A stretch of 64,000 nt of DNA from JAKALX01 sp964508715 (GCA_964508715.1 CAZDUX010000004.1:1-64000), one strand, 5' to 3'. Shown: positions 16,249-24,518, counted from the stretch's first letter. Notes: generated by a model not told the origin, from the sequence alone. Numbers and translations: made by a program.

Positions 16249-17367
16249 TTAGCCGCGAGGCATACCCAGCCCACGGGTGGCGATGACGTTGCGCTGGATT
16301 TCGCTCGTTCCACCTTCGATAGTGTTGGCGACTGAGCGGAGGAAGTTGTGCGTGTACTCCTCGGCCGGTGCTGTGGGCTCGTGCGCCTGGCCACACATCC
16401 CGAGGACCTGCATGGTCATCGAGGTGATGCGCTGGTTCAGTTCCATCGCACACAACTTGGCCATCTGGGCGAGGAGCGTCGGGGCGGTGCCTGTTTTCTC
16501 CTGTTCGGCGGCGATGCGGTAACCGATAAAGCGGAGGACCTGGGCGCTGATCAGGCAGTCGATGAGCCGGTCGCGTGTCTGGCGGGTGAGCCCAGCCTGC
16601 CCGGACCTGATAAGGGCGATGAAGTCGTCGAGGGAGCGGCGGGCGCCAGATGTCGAGCCGATGGATGAGCGTTCAAAGTCGAGGGCCACGGCAAGCGTAT
16701 ACCAGCCGCGGTTCTCCTCCCCGATCCGCTGGGAGGCCGGAATGCGGACGTTGTCGAAGAAGACCTCGTTGAACTCATGGTTACCGGTCATGTTCACGAG
16801 CGGGCGGATGGTGATGCCCGGGGTATCCATGCGCAGGCAGAACATCGAGATGCCACGGTGTTTCGGAGCACCGGGGTCCGTGCGGGCGGCAAGCCAGCCC
16901 CAGTTGGATTGATGGGCGCCGGAGGTCCAGATCTTCTGGCCGGTGACGACGTACTCATCACCATCGCGGATGGCGCGCGTCTGGAGTGCGGCGAGGTCGG
17001 AGCCCGCCCCGGGTTCGGAGTAGAGGGTGCACCAGACATCCTCGCCGGTGACGATGCGCGGGAGCCAGCGCTCCTTCTGCTCGGGGGTACCGTAGATCAT
17101 GAGCGCCGGGCCGACCCACATCGTGCCCATGCTCGAAGCGCGGATGCGCTGGTAGCCCATGAGCTCGTTGAAGACCATCTGCTGCATGGGGGTGGCCCCG
17201 AGCCCGCCGTATTCCTTCGGCCACGCGAGCGCGAGCCAGCCCCGATCGGCGAGGCCCTTGCGGACTGCCTCATCGAACCCTGCATCTTCACGCGACGGAA
17301 GGCTCTCGATGAAGCCGCTGACGACCTGGCGGAACGACTCGTGCTCGGGCGAAAGGTTGAAATCCAT
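16249..17367 (-). CDS. Acyl-CoA dehydrogenase
   Basis: The 372-residue flavoprotein fits the acyl-CoA dehydrogenase family, which oxidises acyl-CoA to the 2-enoyl-CoA and passes electrons to ETF. The middle domain contains VVTGQKIWTSGAH and the C-terminal domain ends with NTIEGGTSEIQRNVI, the usual FAD and dimer contact segment. The region RGISMFCLRMDTPGI is common in FadE17/FadE29-like enzymes that act on steroid or branched side chains, though that is only resemblance. The start ATG at 17367 begins the conserved MDFNLSPEHESFRQ region; the upstream frame is open but not coding. It is divergent from a crotonase gene across 210 bp, which suggests they act on consecutive intermediates. Confidence 0.92.
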   Translation of the reverse strand: MDFNLSPEHESFRQVVSGFIESLPSREDAGFDEAVRKGLADRGWLALAWPKEYGGLGATPMQQMVFNELMGYQRIRASSMGTMWVGPALMIYGTPEQKERWLPRIVTGEDVWCTLYSEPGAGSDLAALQTRAIRDGDEYVVTGQKIWTSGAHQSNWGWLAARTDPGAPKHRGISMFCLRMDTPGITIRPLVNMTGNHEFNEVFFDNVRIPASQRIGEENRGWYTLAVALDFERSSIGSTSGARRSLDDFIALIRSGQAGLTRQTRDRLIDCLISAQVLRFIGYRIAAEQEKTGTAPTLLAQMAKLCAMELNQRITSMTMQVLGMCGQAHEPTAPAEEYTHNFLRSVANTIEGGTSEIQRNVIATRGLGMPRG

Positions 17368-17577
17368 GCGGCGGGAACCTCGATGCTCTGTTGTGAAGGA
17401 TGGGCAGCACGCAGCCTGCCGAAAGAGACAGCCCGCCGACTGTAGGCAAAATTCGATGCGCTGGCAATCGATGTACTCCGAAGCAGGTGCGATCTCGCGG
17501 CCACCGCGAGCCGGCCCGCCGCCGCCGCGCGGTGGCATTGGATCGACAGGGCGCGCCGGGATCGCCAGAATCCACGC

Positions 17578-18477
17578 ATGACTGACTACCACGACATCCT
17601 CACCATCAAGCAGAAGCGCCACGCGATCATCCAGCTCAACCGCCCGGAGAAGATGAACGCCCTCAGCCACAACCTGCGCGCCGAGCTCTTCAACGCGCTC
17701 AAGGACTTCGAAATGGACCCGGATGTGCGGGTCATCATCATCCGCGGTTCCGGGCGCGCCTTCAGCGCCGGCTACGACCTCTCGGGGATTTCGAAGACTG
17801 ACGATGATCGCGACTATGTTGAGAAACGCAGTGGGCTCCCAAACGTCGGGCCGATCCACCCGGGCCAGGGCCAGTGGCCGCAACATCTGCTCTCGGGCTA
17901 CTGGCAGATCTGGGAGCTGACAAAGCCCGTTATCTCGCAGGTTCACGGCTACTGCCTCGCAGGCGGTACCGAACTGGCAACGATGTGCGACCTCATGTTC
18001 GTGGCCGAGGACGCCATCATCGGCTATCCGCCAGTCCGCGCGATGACCCCCGTCGACATCGTCTACCACCCCTGGCACATGCATCAGAAGAAGGCGCGCG
18101 AGCTGCTCTACACAGGCGACAGCGTAACCGGCGCCGAAGCCGTCGAGATCGGCTGGGCGAACCGGGCCGTGCCGGTGGACCAACTCTGCGAGGTGACCGA
18201 GGCGTTCGCCGAACGCATCGCGAACATCGACGGCCCGATGCTGCAGATGACCAAGCGGCAGGTGAACCGCGTCTACGAGATCATGGGGCTACGGACCTCG
18301 CTCGCCGCCGGCGGCGACATCCAGGAGCTCGGGCGGGTACGCCCCGGCGGCGAAACGTTCGGCCGCATCGCCCGCGAGAAGGGGCTGAAGGCTGCCCTCG
18401 ACTGGCGCGACGGCCCGTTCGGGGATTACGGCACGGCGCCTGCAGGGGCGCCGAAGCCGAGCGGAGCGGCCTGGTAA
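17578..18477 (+). CDS. Enoyl-CoA hydratase/isomerase family protein
   Basis: This 299-residue crotonase-fold protein has the first oxyanion-hole segment AFSAGYDLSG at residues 61-70 and the second GYCLAGGTELATMCDL at 124-139, with Glu132 retained. The position of the second catalytic Glu of hydratases, normally in a PE motif, is occupied by GYPPVRAMTP and lacks an acid. It is therefore less likely a simple hydratase; an isomerase, hydrolase or ring-processing reaction is possible. The C-terminal 40 residues are longer than usual and end in a Pro/Ala-rich tail. It is divergent from the acyl-CoA dehydrogenase at 17367, consistent with one catabolic unit. Confidence 0.88.
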   Translation: MTDYHDILTIKQKRHAIIQLNRPEKMNALSHNLRAELFNALKDFEMDPDVRVIIIRGSGRAFSAGYDLSGISKTDDDRDYVEKRSGLPNVGPIHPGQGQWPQHLLSGYWQIWELTKPVISQVHGYCLAGGTELATMCDLMFVAEDAIIGYPPVRAMTPVDIVYHPWHMHQKKARELLYTGDSVTGAEAVEIGWANRAVPVDQLCEVTEAFAERIANIDGPMLQMTKRQVNRVYEIMGLRTSLAAGGDIQELGRVRPGGETFGRIAREKGLKAALDWRDGPFGDYGTAPAGAPKPSGAAW

Positions 18478-18585
18478 ATTCGAGACAGGGGTTTTGGCCG
18501 ACACCGTCATGGCGAACCCGCGGGTCCAGCCAGGGCCAGGTTCTTCATGCCTGTCGATCCCTCCACACTATTGGGGAGGCACCCG

Positions 18586-18825
18586 CTACGGGTAGGCAAA
18601 CGCGGTGTAGCCGACGAGCGCCGCAAACACGACAAGTGCCGCAATCGCCACCACGATGACCGGCAGCCGTGTCCGGAGTCCGATGCCGCCGAGGAGCATG
18701 GCGAGGCCAAGCCAGACGTAAGTCGCACCGGGAGTCGTGAAGGCGAAGAGGAGTCCGCCGGGCACAAACAGCAACCCGAAGACCAGCGCCAGGCGCGAGT
18801 AGAAGCGGCGGTCGCGGTCGTCCAT
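18586..18825 (-). CDS. Small three-helix membrane protein
   Basis: The 79-residue product starts at MDDRDRRFY and contains three hydrophobic stretches, at about residues 10-30, 32-47 and 52-75, with only short loops. I do not recognise the family. The frame extends upstream to 19026, but that part overlaps the divergent lipoprotein-like gene and looks non-coding. The protein is probably integral to the cytoplasmic membrane. Its function is unknown and its neighbours are unrelated. Confidence 0.55.
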   Translation of the reverse strand: MDDRDRRFYSRLALVFGLLFVPGGLLFAFTTPGATYVWLGLAMLLGGIGLRTRLPVIVVAIAALVVFAALVGYTAFAYP

Positions 18826-18919
18826 GGACAGATCCTGTGGGCACCCGGCGGGGTTGTCCGTCACGGAGCCTACATTTCGCGGTCCGGCGTGCGATCGCCA
18901 CGAGGCGTATGCTTCGCCG

Positions 18920-19633
18920 ATGCGCGCACGGCTTCGCATGCCATCGCTCGGCCGTTGCCGCCTCCTCATCGCCTTCCTGGTGTTCGTGTCGGCGATCGTT
19001 GGCATCGTGGTCACGCTGGTGCTCACCGGCGGCGGAAAGGACGACTCGAACGGAGGGTCGACGGTCAGCGTGCCAACGCTGGCGACGGACGCGCGGGACG
19101 CGCTCGCCCAGGTACAGGCTGCGATCGACCTACGGGACAGCTACACGATCACCGTGGTCCAGAGGAATCTCATCCTGCCGCACTGGGGCGGAGCAGACGG
19201 CGGGACGGTGAAGGTGGCGAAGCACGGCCAGGTGGCGGTGGCAACACTGGGCCGCACGGGCGAACCAGGTGCCACCTATGTCATCACGCTGGTCGGCGGC
19301 CAGACGTTCTTCAAACGGTCGACATGCAACGAGACGTTCCGCGTTCCCGGTGGGAGTGGCGACGTACTGGCGCCGTTCCTGCTCCACGGGGCACTCAGCC
19401 TGCGAAACGCGCAATCACCAGTTCGCTCGTTAAGCGGATTCGAAGCGACATTCAACTCAATTGGGCACGTCAGCATCGAAATCGGTCCCCACACGAACCT
19501 GCCCGCACGCATCACGCGCGCCACCGGCGGCGAGCCGCTCGATTGGACGTTCAGCGACTGGGGGAAGACGACCCTCGAGATAACGACACCCGGTAGCGTG
19601 GAGGATCGCGGACCTGGCGGAGACCCGTGCTAA
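18920..19633 (+). CDS. Membrane-anchored extracytoplasmic protein of unknown function
   Basis: The 237-residue protein has one N-terminal hydrophobic helix (LLIAFLVFVSAIVGIVVTLV) after a basic start, then a Gly/Ser/Asp-rich linker and a beta-rich domain. No lipobox Cys is seen right after the helix, so it is more likely a signal anchor than a lipoprotein. The outer domain, with repeated short strands such as DSYTITVVQRN and THVSIEIGP-like elements, loosely recalls LppX/LolA-like lipid-carrier folds. That resemblance is weak. The ATG at 18920 directly precedes the basic region; an earlier in-frame ATG at 18824 overlaps the divergent gene. Function unknown. Confidence 0.65.
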   Translation: MRARLRMPSLGRCRLLIAFLVFVSAIVGIVVTLVLTGGGKDDSNGGSTVSVPTLATDARDALAQVQAAIDLRDSYTITVVQRNLILPHWGGADGGTVKVAKHGQVAVATLGRTGEPGATYVITLVGGQTFFKRSTCNETFRVPGGSGDVLAPFLLHGALSLRNAQSPVRSLSGFEATFNSIGHVSIEIGPHTNLPARITRATGGEPLDWTFSDWGKTTLEITTPGSVEDRGPGGDPC

Positions 19634-19646
19634 CCTCGAAGAGATC

Positions 19647-20012
19647 ATGATCGCTTACATCGATATCCCGTCATTGCTGCGCGAGGAGTTCCCGGACCTG
19701 GGGGTAGCAGACCCGTGCCCGGAGGATGACCCGCACGCCATCTTGCAGGAGTCGCTGGGAAACGCCATCGTGGCAGCCGCACGGCTCGACGCACAGCCGC
19801 AGGACAACCTGTTTCTGCGGCAAGCGTTCGCATTCATCGAACGAGTGGCTGCCGGCGGTGACCGGCTGAGCCGCGACCTGGTGCAAGAAGCGATCTGCGA
19901 GAAGCTGGAGCACGACTTGCACCGGGAGCCAGGGCACCTCGCCGCATGCCTCGAACTCATGGGCCCACAGACACGTGTCCTGATGGAGCAACTTCTTCGG
20001 GGTCCGATTTAG
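19647..20012 (+). CDS. Hypothetical protein, 121 residues
   Basis: A compact, acidic, mostly helical protein with no membrane segment or recognisable motif. It begins MIAYIDIPSLLREEF and ends with a helix around PQTRVLMEQLLRG. The start lies 13 bp after the stop of the membrane-anchored protein and follows a GAAGAGA ribosome-binding site, so the two may be co-transcribed. It could be a small immunity or regulatory protein given its size and charge, but nothing in the sequence proves this. Confidence 0.6.
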   Translation: MIAYIDIPSLLREEFPDLGVADPCPEDDPHAILQESLGNAIVAAARLDAQPQDNLFLRQAFAFIERVAAGGDRLSRDLVQEAICEKLEHDLHREPGHLAACLELMGPQTRVLMEQLLRGPI

Positions 20013-20071
20013 AGGCGAGGGCTGGCGGACCGGCCTTGCCGTCGCCCTGTCTGGCTGACCCAGGTGATCCC

Positions 20072-20281
20072 CTACCCAAACAGGCGCGCGACGATTTCGT
20101 CCCGCGAGCTTTGGAAGTGGGCCGCTACCTCTCCCAGGATACCTGCGAGTGTCCCGACACGCAGCGGGTCGTGGCGCGGGATGGTGACGCGATGTTCGCC
20201 GCCTTCCAGAGTCATCAGTCGCATGTGGCTTCCCGTTTGCCGCGTTGTCGAATAGCCGAGCCTGGCGAGCGTTCGCGCCAA
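20072..20281 (-). CDS. hicA: HicA-like toxin (mRNA interferase), type II toxin-antitoxin system
   Basis: The 69 residues match the HicA double-stranded-RNA-binding-like toxin fold. Signatures are LARLGYSTTRQTGSHMRL, including the catalytic His in the GSH motif, and the C-terminal VTIPRHDPLRVGTLAGIL. HicA cleaves mRNA independently of ribosomes. The annotated start is TTG at 20281. The reading frame continues upstream in family-like sequence (TRLPRDLTGEQ) to an ATC codon at 20317, so the true start may be non-canonical and overlap hicB by 25 bp. The gene follows hicB on the minus strand, antitoxin first, as in some hicBA loci. Confidence 0.8.
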   Translation of the reverse strand: MARTLARLGYSTTRQTGSHMRLMTLEGGEHRVTIPRHDPLRVGTLAGILGEVAAHFQSSRDEIVARLFG

Positions 20282-20292
20282 CTGCTCGCCAG

Positions 20293-20520
20293 TCAGGTCC
20301 CGGGGCAGGCGGGTGATACGGCGATGATGTCGTCGCGCACGAAGTGCAGTCGGACCACCCGGGGAGCCTTACCTTCGTCATAATGACAGCGCACGGCGTC
20401 CCGGACCCGCTCGCGAAGCGACAGCAGGTCGTCCGCCTCGGTGAAGATAGCCTCTCCGAGCGCGCGCGCAGTAAAGCCCCCCTCCGGGGCTTCGCTGACC
20501 ACGAAGATGATCTCGTCCAT
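20293..20520 (-). CDS. hicB: HicB-like antitoxin, short form
   Basis: The 75-residue protein resembles the partial RNase H-like fold of HicB antitoxins (IIFVVSEAPEGGFTARALGEAIFTEADDL, abbreviated here to EGGFTARALG and FTEADDL). HicB binds HicA and blocks its active site. There is no C-terminal helix-turn-helix or ribbon-helix-helix domain, so autoregulation by DNA binding is not evident. It is the first gene of a two-gene operon with hicA. Short HicB-like proteins are often misnamed as 2-oxoisovalerate dehydrogenase subunits; gene order argues for the antitoxin role. Confidence 0.75.
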   Translation of the reverse strand: MDEIIFVVSEAPEGGFTARALGEAIFTEADDLLSLRERVRDAVRCHYDEGKAPRVVRLHFVRDDIIAVSPACPGT

Positions 20521-20695
20521 GACGCCCCCGGGTGCGAACGCGCATCTCCATCATACCCGCCGGGAGCCGCGGCTGCTCCGTTAGCGAACAGGATCATGAC
20601 CTGAAGCCAACCGTGGAGACCGCCTGCGAGCCCGAGCCCGGTACGCTAACCCTGGTCTTCGATGATGCACTCGTGGTTCATCGTAGAATCACCGC

Positions 20696-21001
20696 GTGGC
20701 GCCCGCATCGAGTGAATGCGACATCCATCTCGTTCCCTTCGAGCGGGCAACCGGCTGCCGCTACTGCCTCCGCTTTCTCGAGGATGCGCCGAAGGCAGAC
20801 GACCTGCCAATGGCGGTCCGGCTGACGGAGCTGGAGCAGTGGTTGAGTGCACGCCACTCGGTGCCGGAGGAGCTTCTCTACCGGCGAATCGAGGCACTCG
20901 TGGGACGGTCGATAAGCCTGCACGAACTCGATGACCCGGATCTGCTGCTGCGAAGGGCTCAACAACCGCGACGCAATTGGGATTACTGGTCAGACTGGTA
21001 G
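20696..21001 (+). CDS. Hypothetical protein, 101 residues
   Basis: The frame encodes a plausible small soluble protein with two or three helices and a Trp-rich end (RRNWDYWSDW). The start GTG at 20696 is immediately preceded in frame by a stop codon four codons earlier and lacks a clear ribosome-binding site. An overlapping frame on the opposite strand is also open, but its composition looks less protein-like. No homologue is recognised, and the call rests on composition only. Confidence 0.45.
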   Translation: MAPASSECDIHLVPFERATGCRYCLRFLEDAPKADDLPMAVRLTELEQWLSARHSVPEELLYRRIEALVGRSISLHELDDPDLLLRRAQQPRRNWDYWSDW

Positions 21002-21038
21002 GAACCTCCCAGGTCCACCGGGCGCCGGCCATATGCCC

Positions 21039-21329
21039 TCAGACTAGCTCGGTCTCGACTTCGAGAACCTCGGCATCGAGGCGCCAGGCTTCGATGGCGC
21101 GGGCAATCTCCTGGACCTGCTCATCGGCGTGGCGTGCGTCGTTCGAAATGACTGCAGCGGCGATCGTCGCGGTCGCCACGTCGTCGAGATCCTCTATTTC
21201 AGCGACCGAGGCGTTGTAGCGCTGCCGGAGGCGCTCGACCACGGACTTCACGATCGTCCGCTTCTCCTTGAGGGTCCGCGAAGGCAACCGCAACCGAACC
21301 CGCACCACGCCGATAGTCACCGCGTGCAC
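21039..21329 (-). CDS. DUF503 (YlxP-like) family protein
   Basis: The 96-residue product matches the DUF503 family: it begins HAVTIGVVRVRLRLP, then SRTLKEKRTIVKSVVERLRQRYN and a ferredoxin-like beta-alpha-beta layout. Family members often sit near translation or ribosome-assembly genes and have no proven function. The GTG at 21329 was chosen because TGGAG stands 5 nt upstream and the family N terminus normally starts right at this point; ATGs at 21344 and 21377 would add unconserved residues. It is the last gene of the mtaB-amaP-scpB run. Confidence 0.8.
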   Translation of the reverse strand: MHAVTIGVVRVRLRLPSRTLKEKRTIVKSVVERLRQRYNASVAEIEDLDDVATATIAAAVISNDARHADEQVQEIARAIEAWRLDAEVLEVETELV

Positions 21330-21360
21330 TCCAACTCCAGGCATCGGGGGCCGAAATCCA

Positions 21361-21915
21361 CTACATCTCCGCTTCAACGGGGTCGTCGGCCACGGGCAGT
21401 GCCGGGAGCTCGCCGGGCGACTGGATGCCGAAGTGTTCGAGGAACTTCATCGTCGTGCGGTAGAGCTTCGGTTTGCCCGGACCTTCGCCGGTGCCAGCGA
21501 TGTCGATGAGACCACGCTGCTCGAGGGTGGCGACGAGCTTGTCGCTGTTGACCCCACGGAGCGCCTCGATCTCGGCCCGGCTGCACGGCTGGCGGTAGGC
21601 GATAATCGTGAGCGTTTCGAGGGCAGCGCGGGAGAGGCGCTGATTCGCCGCATTGCCCAGCATCTGCTCGACGTAGGGTGCGAACTCCGGAGCCGTGACG
21701 AGTTGGAACTTCTGACCGTCTTCCATCAGGCGAAGGCCACGCCCCTCGCATTCACGGGCAAGCTGTTCGAGTGCTCTTCGGGCAGCTGCCTCACCGACTC
21801 CGGCCGCTCGTGCCAGCGGGCCCAGGCCCTGTGGCTCCTCGGCGACGAACAGAAGCGCTTCCATCACGCGCGAGAGGTCTTCAGGTGCGGGCGGCGTCGG
21901 GCCGGCGTCACTCAT
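21361..21915 (-). CDS. scpB: Segregation and condensation protein B
   Basis: ScpB forms the kite subunit of the bacterial SMC-ScpAB condensin. The 184-residue protein has the two winged-helix domains expected: an N-terminal one beginning LSRVMEALLFVAEEP and a second with LSRAALETLTIIAYRQPCSRAEIEALRGVNS, quoted here as ALETLTIIAYRQP and IEALRGVNS. The GxGKPKLYRTT segment of the family is also present (GPGKPKLYRTT). The ATG at 21915 overlaps the 3-prime end of the AmaP-like gene by 8 bp, which suggests translational coupling. No scpA gene is visible in the window, although scpA and scpB are commonly adjacent. Confidence 0.92.
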   Translation of the reverse strand: MSDAGPTPPAPEDLSRVMEALLFVAEEPQGLGPLARAAGVGEAAARRALEQLARECEGRGLRLMEDGQKFQLVTAPEFAPYVEQMLGNAANQRLSRAALETLTIIAYRQPCSRAEIEALRGVNSDKLVATLEQRGLIDIAGTGEGPGKPKLYRTTMKFLEHFGIQSPGELPALPVADDPVEAEM

Positions 21916-22627
21916 TCCGGGCGCCATCATCCTCCCTGGGCGGCATTGTGGTCGAGGAGGTGGAAGGCGCCATGGGCCGCGATTGCGGCGGCGGGGGAAG
22001 CGGCGGTTCAAACTGGGCCGCTGGCGCCGGGTTTGCTGGCCGCGTACTTCGCGGCGCCTGCCCCACCGGCCGGGCGTTCGCCTCGTCGTAGCTGATACGG
22101 ACATTCGGGCGGCGAACATTGGTGACGCCGACCTGGTCCCGCAGCACGGCACCTACTCCCTGTGCAAGAACGGTGGTGACGTGGGCGATACTCGCGCTCG
22201 GTTCGATGGAAGCATCCAGGAAGGTATCGACCGCCCCGGCATTTACCTGGACACGGGGGACGACGCGGCGAATCTCGGGCAGCCGTTCGAGTTCATCGCG
22301 GAGGAGGTTCTCGATGGCAACCGCGGTGACCTCTACCGTACCGCCGTCCGTCTGCTTCAGGCGGAGCGTGCCTTTGCTGCGCCGGCCCGAATCCTTGAGG
22401 ACCGCCAGCACGAGGGTAAGGAACCCGATGAGGGCAGCAGCAGCGAAGACGAGGGTCGCGATGTACTTTGCCGTGTCGCCGCTGGTGATGGCAGCCTGGA
22501 GATTGAAGCTCTCGATCTTGAGGTCGAGCTTCTTGTCCTGCGTCCAGGCAAGGGCAATGAGCCCACCGGCAGCGGCGATGAGCAGCAGGCTATAAATGAC
22601 GAGGATGACTCGCCGCGTTGCGTTCAT
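21908..22627 (-). CDS. AmaP-like alkaline-shock membrane anchor protein
   Basis: The 239-residue protein has two N-terminal transmembrane helices (about residues 8-30 and 54-77). A cytoplasmic alpha/beta domain follows, similar to the Asp23/AmaP family (GTVEVTAVAIENLLRDEL, IRRVVPRVQVNAG). The tail is rich in Pro and Gln (FEPPLPPPPQSRP) and looks disordered. AmaP-type proteins anchor Asp23 to the membrane in Firmicutes; here the role is unknown. The start ATG overlaps the mtaB stop by 4 bp and the end overlaps scpB by 8 bp, so the genes form a tightly coupled operon. Confidence 0.72.
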   Translation of the reverse strand: MNATRRVILVIYSLLLIAAAGGLIALAWTQDKKLDLKIESFNLQAAITSGDTAKYIATLVFAAAALIGFLTLVLAVLKDSGRRSKGTLRLKQTDGGTVEVTAVAIENLLRDELERLPEIRRVVPRVQVNAGAVDTFLDASIEPSASIAHVTTVLAQGVGAVLRDQVGVTNVRRPNVRISYDEANARPVGQAPRSTRPANPAPAAQFEPPLPPPPQSRPMAPSTSSTTMPPREDDGARNE

Positions 22628-23955
22628 ACGGCCTCCCCGGGGAGAGCACCCCGAACGCCGTCATGGTACACCTCGCCGATCAAGACAGGCGTAACGCGAT
22701 TGTGCAGATCCTTACCGGCCATATACACCGCCAGGTAATTGTCGGTGTGGCCGTGCCAGAGTCGTTCGCCATCGATCGTCCGTTCGCCCTCCCAGAGCAC
22801 GGGGCGGACCTCGCCGGCGAATCGCCGGCGGAAACTGGCGGAGAGTTCGTCGCCAAGGGCGAGCAGCCGGGCCATCCGTTCCTGTTTGATGTGCGGCGAG
22901 AGTTGGCCTTGCATACGGGCGGCAAGCGTGCGGGAGCGCTGGGAGTAGGGGAAGCAGTGCAGGCGGGCAAATCCCACCCGGCGGCAGAGGTCGAGTGTCT
23001 CCTCGAACGCATCATCCGATTCACCCGGGAAGCCAGCGATGACATCGGTCGTGATGGCCGCACCCGGGACCGCGGCATTGATCCGCTCGGCCGCTTCGAT
23101 GAACTCGCGCCCCGTGTAGCGGCGCCGCATGGCCGTGAGCGTCTGCTGGCTGCCCGATTGCAGCGCAAGATGGAAATGGGGCATCAGGCGCGGGTCATTC
23201 CAGAGCCCAAGGAGTTCGGGGCTGATGTCCTGCGGCTGGAGTGAGCTGAACCGGAGCCGCAGCACCTCGGTGCGTTCGAGGATGCCGGCAATGAGGTGAT
23301 AGGGTTTGAGCTGCGGCGAAAGGTCACGGCCCCACGCACCGAGCTGGGTACCGGTAATGACGACCTCTCGAGCACCGGCATCAACGGCACGGGCGACTTC
23401 GCGAGCCACATCCGGGACGGAGCGCGACTCCTCGCGGCCGCGTGTCTGGGGCACGATGCAGAAGGCGCAGACGTCGTTGCAGCCCTCCTGGGCCTTGACG
23501 AATGCGCGCGTGTGCAGAATACGAGTTCCGAGTTGTGCGTTCTCCGTCGCGAGGTGCGAGTTGGGAGGTACGATCTGGCCGGCTTCACCGGTTATCGAAT
23601 CCGCGAGGAACGAGATGAGAACCGATTTGTCGCGGTCACGGGTACCGACGACGAGGTCCGCGCCAAGGGCCTCGACGGCATCGAACCCGGCCGATTGCGG
23701 GAAGCAGCCCGTAACTGTCACAGCTGCATTGGGCGAAAGGCGCCGGACCGAGCGGATGAGGCGCCGCGACTTCTGATCGGCAACATGCGTGACCGAGCAG
23801 GTGTTGACGACGAAAGCATCGGCCTCGCAGACGCGGTCGACCACCTGGTAGCCCGCGGCGCGGAGCCCCCGCGCGATCTCTTCGCTATCGGCGAGGTTGA
23901 GTTTGCAGCCGAGTGTGAGGATGGCAGCAACCGGACGCGATCCCATGGATTCCAT
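22624..23955 (-). CDS. mtaB: tRNA (N6-threonylcarbamoyladenosine(37)-C2)-methylthiotransferase MtaB
   Basis: MtaB is a radical SAM enzyme that adds a methylthio group to t6A37 of ANN-decoding tRNAs. The 443-residue protein has the three domains of the family. The N-terminal UPF0004 domain carries three cluster-binding Cys (LGCKLN, NTCSV, TGCFP). The radical SAM core has CNDVCAFC, matching CxxxCxxC. The C-terminal part is a TRAM-like domain around VRPVLWEGERTIDGE. The short LNLADSE segment favours MtaB over MiaB. It heads a run with the AmaP-like, scpB and DUF503 genes and is divergent from a GerW-like gene. Confidence 0.92.
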   Translation of the reverse strand: MESMGSRPVAAILTLGCKLNLADSEEIARGLRAAGYQVVDRVCEADAFVVNTCSVTHVADQKSRRLIRSVRRLSPNAAVTVTGCFPQSAGFDAVEALGADLVVGTRDRDKSVLISFLADSITGEAGQIVPPNSHLATENAQLGTRILHTRAFVKAQEGCNDVCAFCIVPQTRGREESRSVPDVAREVARAVDAGAREVVITGTQLGAWGRDLSPQLKPYHLIAGILERTEVLRLRFSSLQPQDISPELLGLWNDPRLMPHFHLALQSGSQQTLTAMRRRYTGREFIEAAERINAAVPGAAITTDVIAGFPGESDDAFEETLDLCRRVGFARLHCFPYSQRSRTLAARMQGQLSPHIKQERMARLLALGDELSASFRRRFAGEVRPVLWEGERTIDGERLWHGHTDNYLAVYMAGKDLHNRVTPVLIGEVYHDGVRGALPGEAV

Positions 23956-24056
23956 GGTATCGGGCAGGGTTCGCGGGCGACAGGGCGGGTGGCTTGCCGG
24001 AGGTTATACACTGTGGCATTCACCATGACAGACCGGCAGGTGACGGGAGGAGTGAG

Positions 24057-24476
24057 ATGAACGAGGAGATCAGCAGGGTGATGCGCGAAGCAGAAGAGGC
24101 TGCCCGCGGGGGCGGCGACCGCGTCCTGGACACACTGGCGAGCCGCATCGGGGCACACGCCGACGCCGCCGCGGTCTTCGGCGACGCCGTCGAGCGCGAC
24201 GGCGTAACCGTTATCCCGGTGGCCAAAGTGCGCTGGGGCTTCGGTGGCGGCGCAGGCTCGGGCGCCGACACGACGTCGGGTGCACTGGACTCCGGCGAGG
24301 GTGCTGGCGGAGGCGGAGGAGTCCTGGCTTCGCCACTCGGTTTCATCGAGATCCGGAACGGCGTCGCAACGTTCCATCGCATCAAGGACCCGGTTGCGAA
24401 CGTGCCGCTGATCGTCGCTGCGGCGTTCGTCACATGGGTCGCACTGCGGGGCATCCGGAAGATTATCCGGGGGTAG
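24057..24476 (+). CDS. GerW/YtfJ-like family protein
   Basis: The 139-residue protein belongs to the GerW (sporulation protein YtfJ) family. Hallmarks are AVFGDAVERDGVTVIPVAKV, quoted only as its halves VFGDAVERDG and VTVIPVAKV, the WGFGGGAGSG glycine loop, and LGFIEIRNG followed by a C-terminal transmembrane helix (VPLIVAAAFVTWVALRG). In Bacillus the relative is needed for spore germination, but non-spore-forming bacteria also have such proteins with unknown roles. The ATG at 24057 has GGGAGGAG immediately upstream; an earlier in-frame start was rejected. It is divergent from mtaB. Confidence 0.85.
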   Translation: MNEEISRVMREAEEAARGGGDRVLDTLASRIGAHADAAAVFGDAVERDGVTVIPVAKVRWGFGGGAGSGADTTSGALDSGEGAGGGGGVLASPLGFIEIRNGVATFHRIKDPVANVPLIVAAAFVTWVALRGIRKIIRG

Positions 24477-24518
24477 GCCACTCGCTTACCGGGGACTCAT
24501 GCCCGTATTCTTTCGGCC

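Noticed and set aside
20377..20387. GTCATAATGAC palindrome
   Set aside because: It lies inside the hicB coding sequence, and the half-sites face the other way with a one-base spacer, so it is not a copy of the TATGAC-N4-GTCATA operator.
20678..20965. Minus-strand frame of 95 codons
   Set aside because: It overlaps the plus-strand frame at 20696; the plus frame has a more protein-like composition, though neither is certain.
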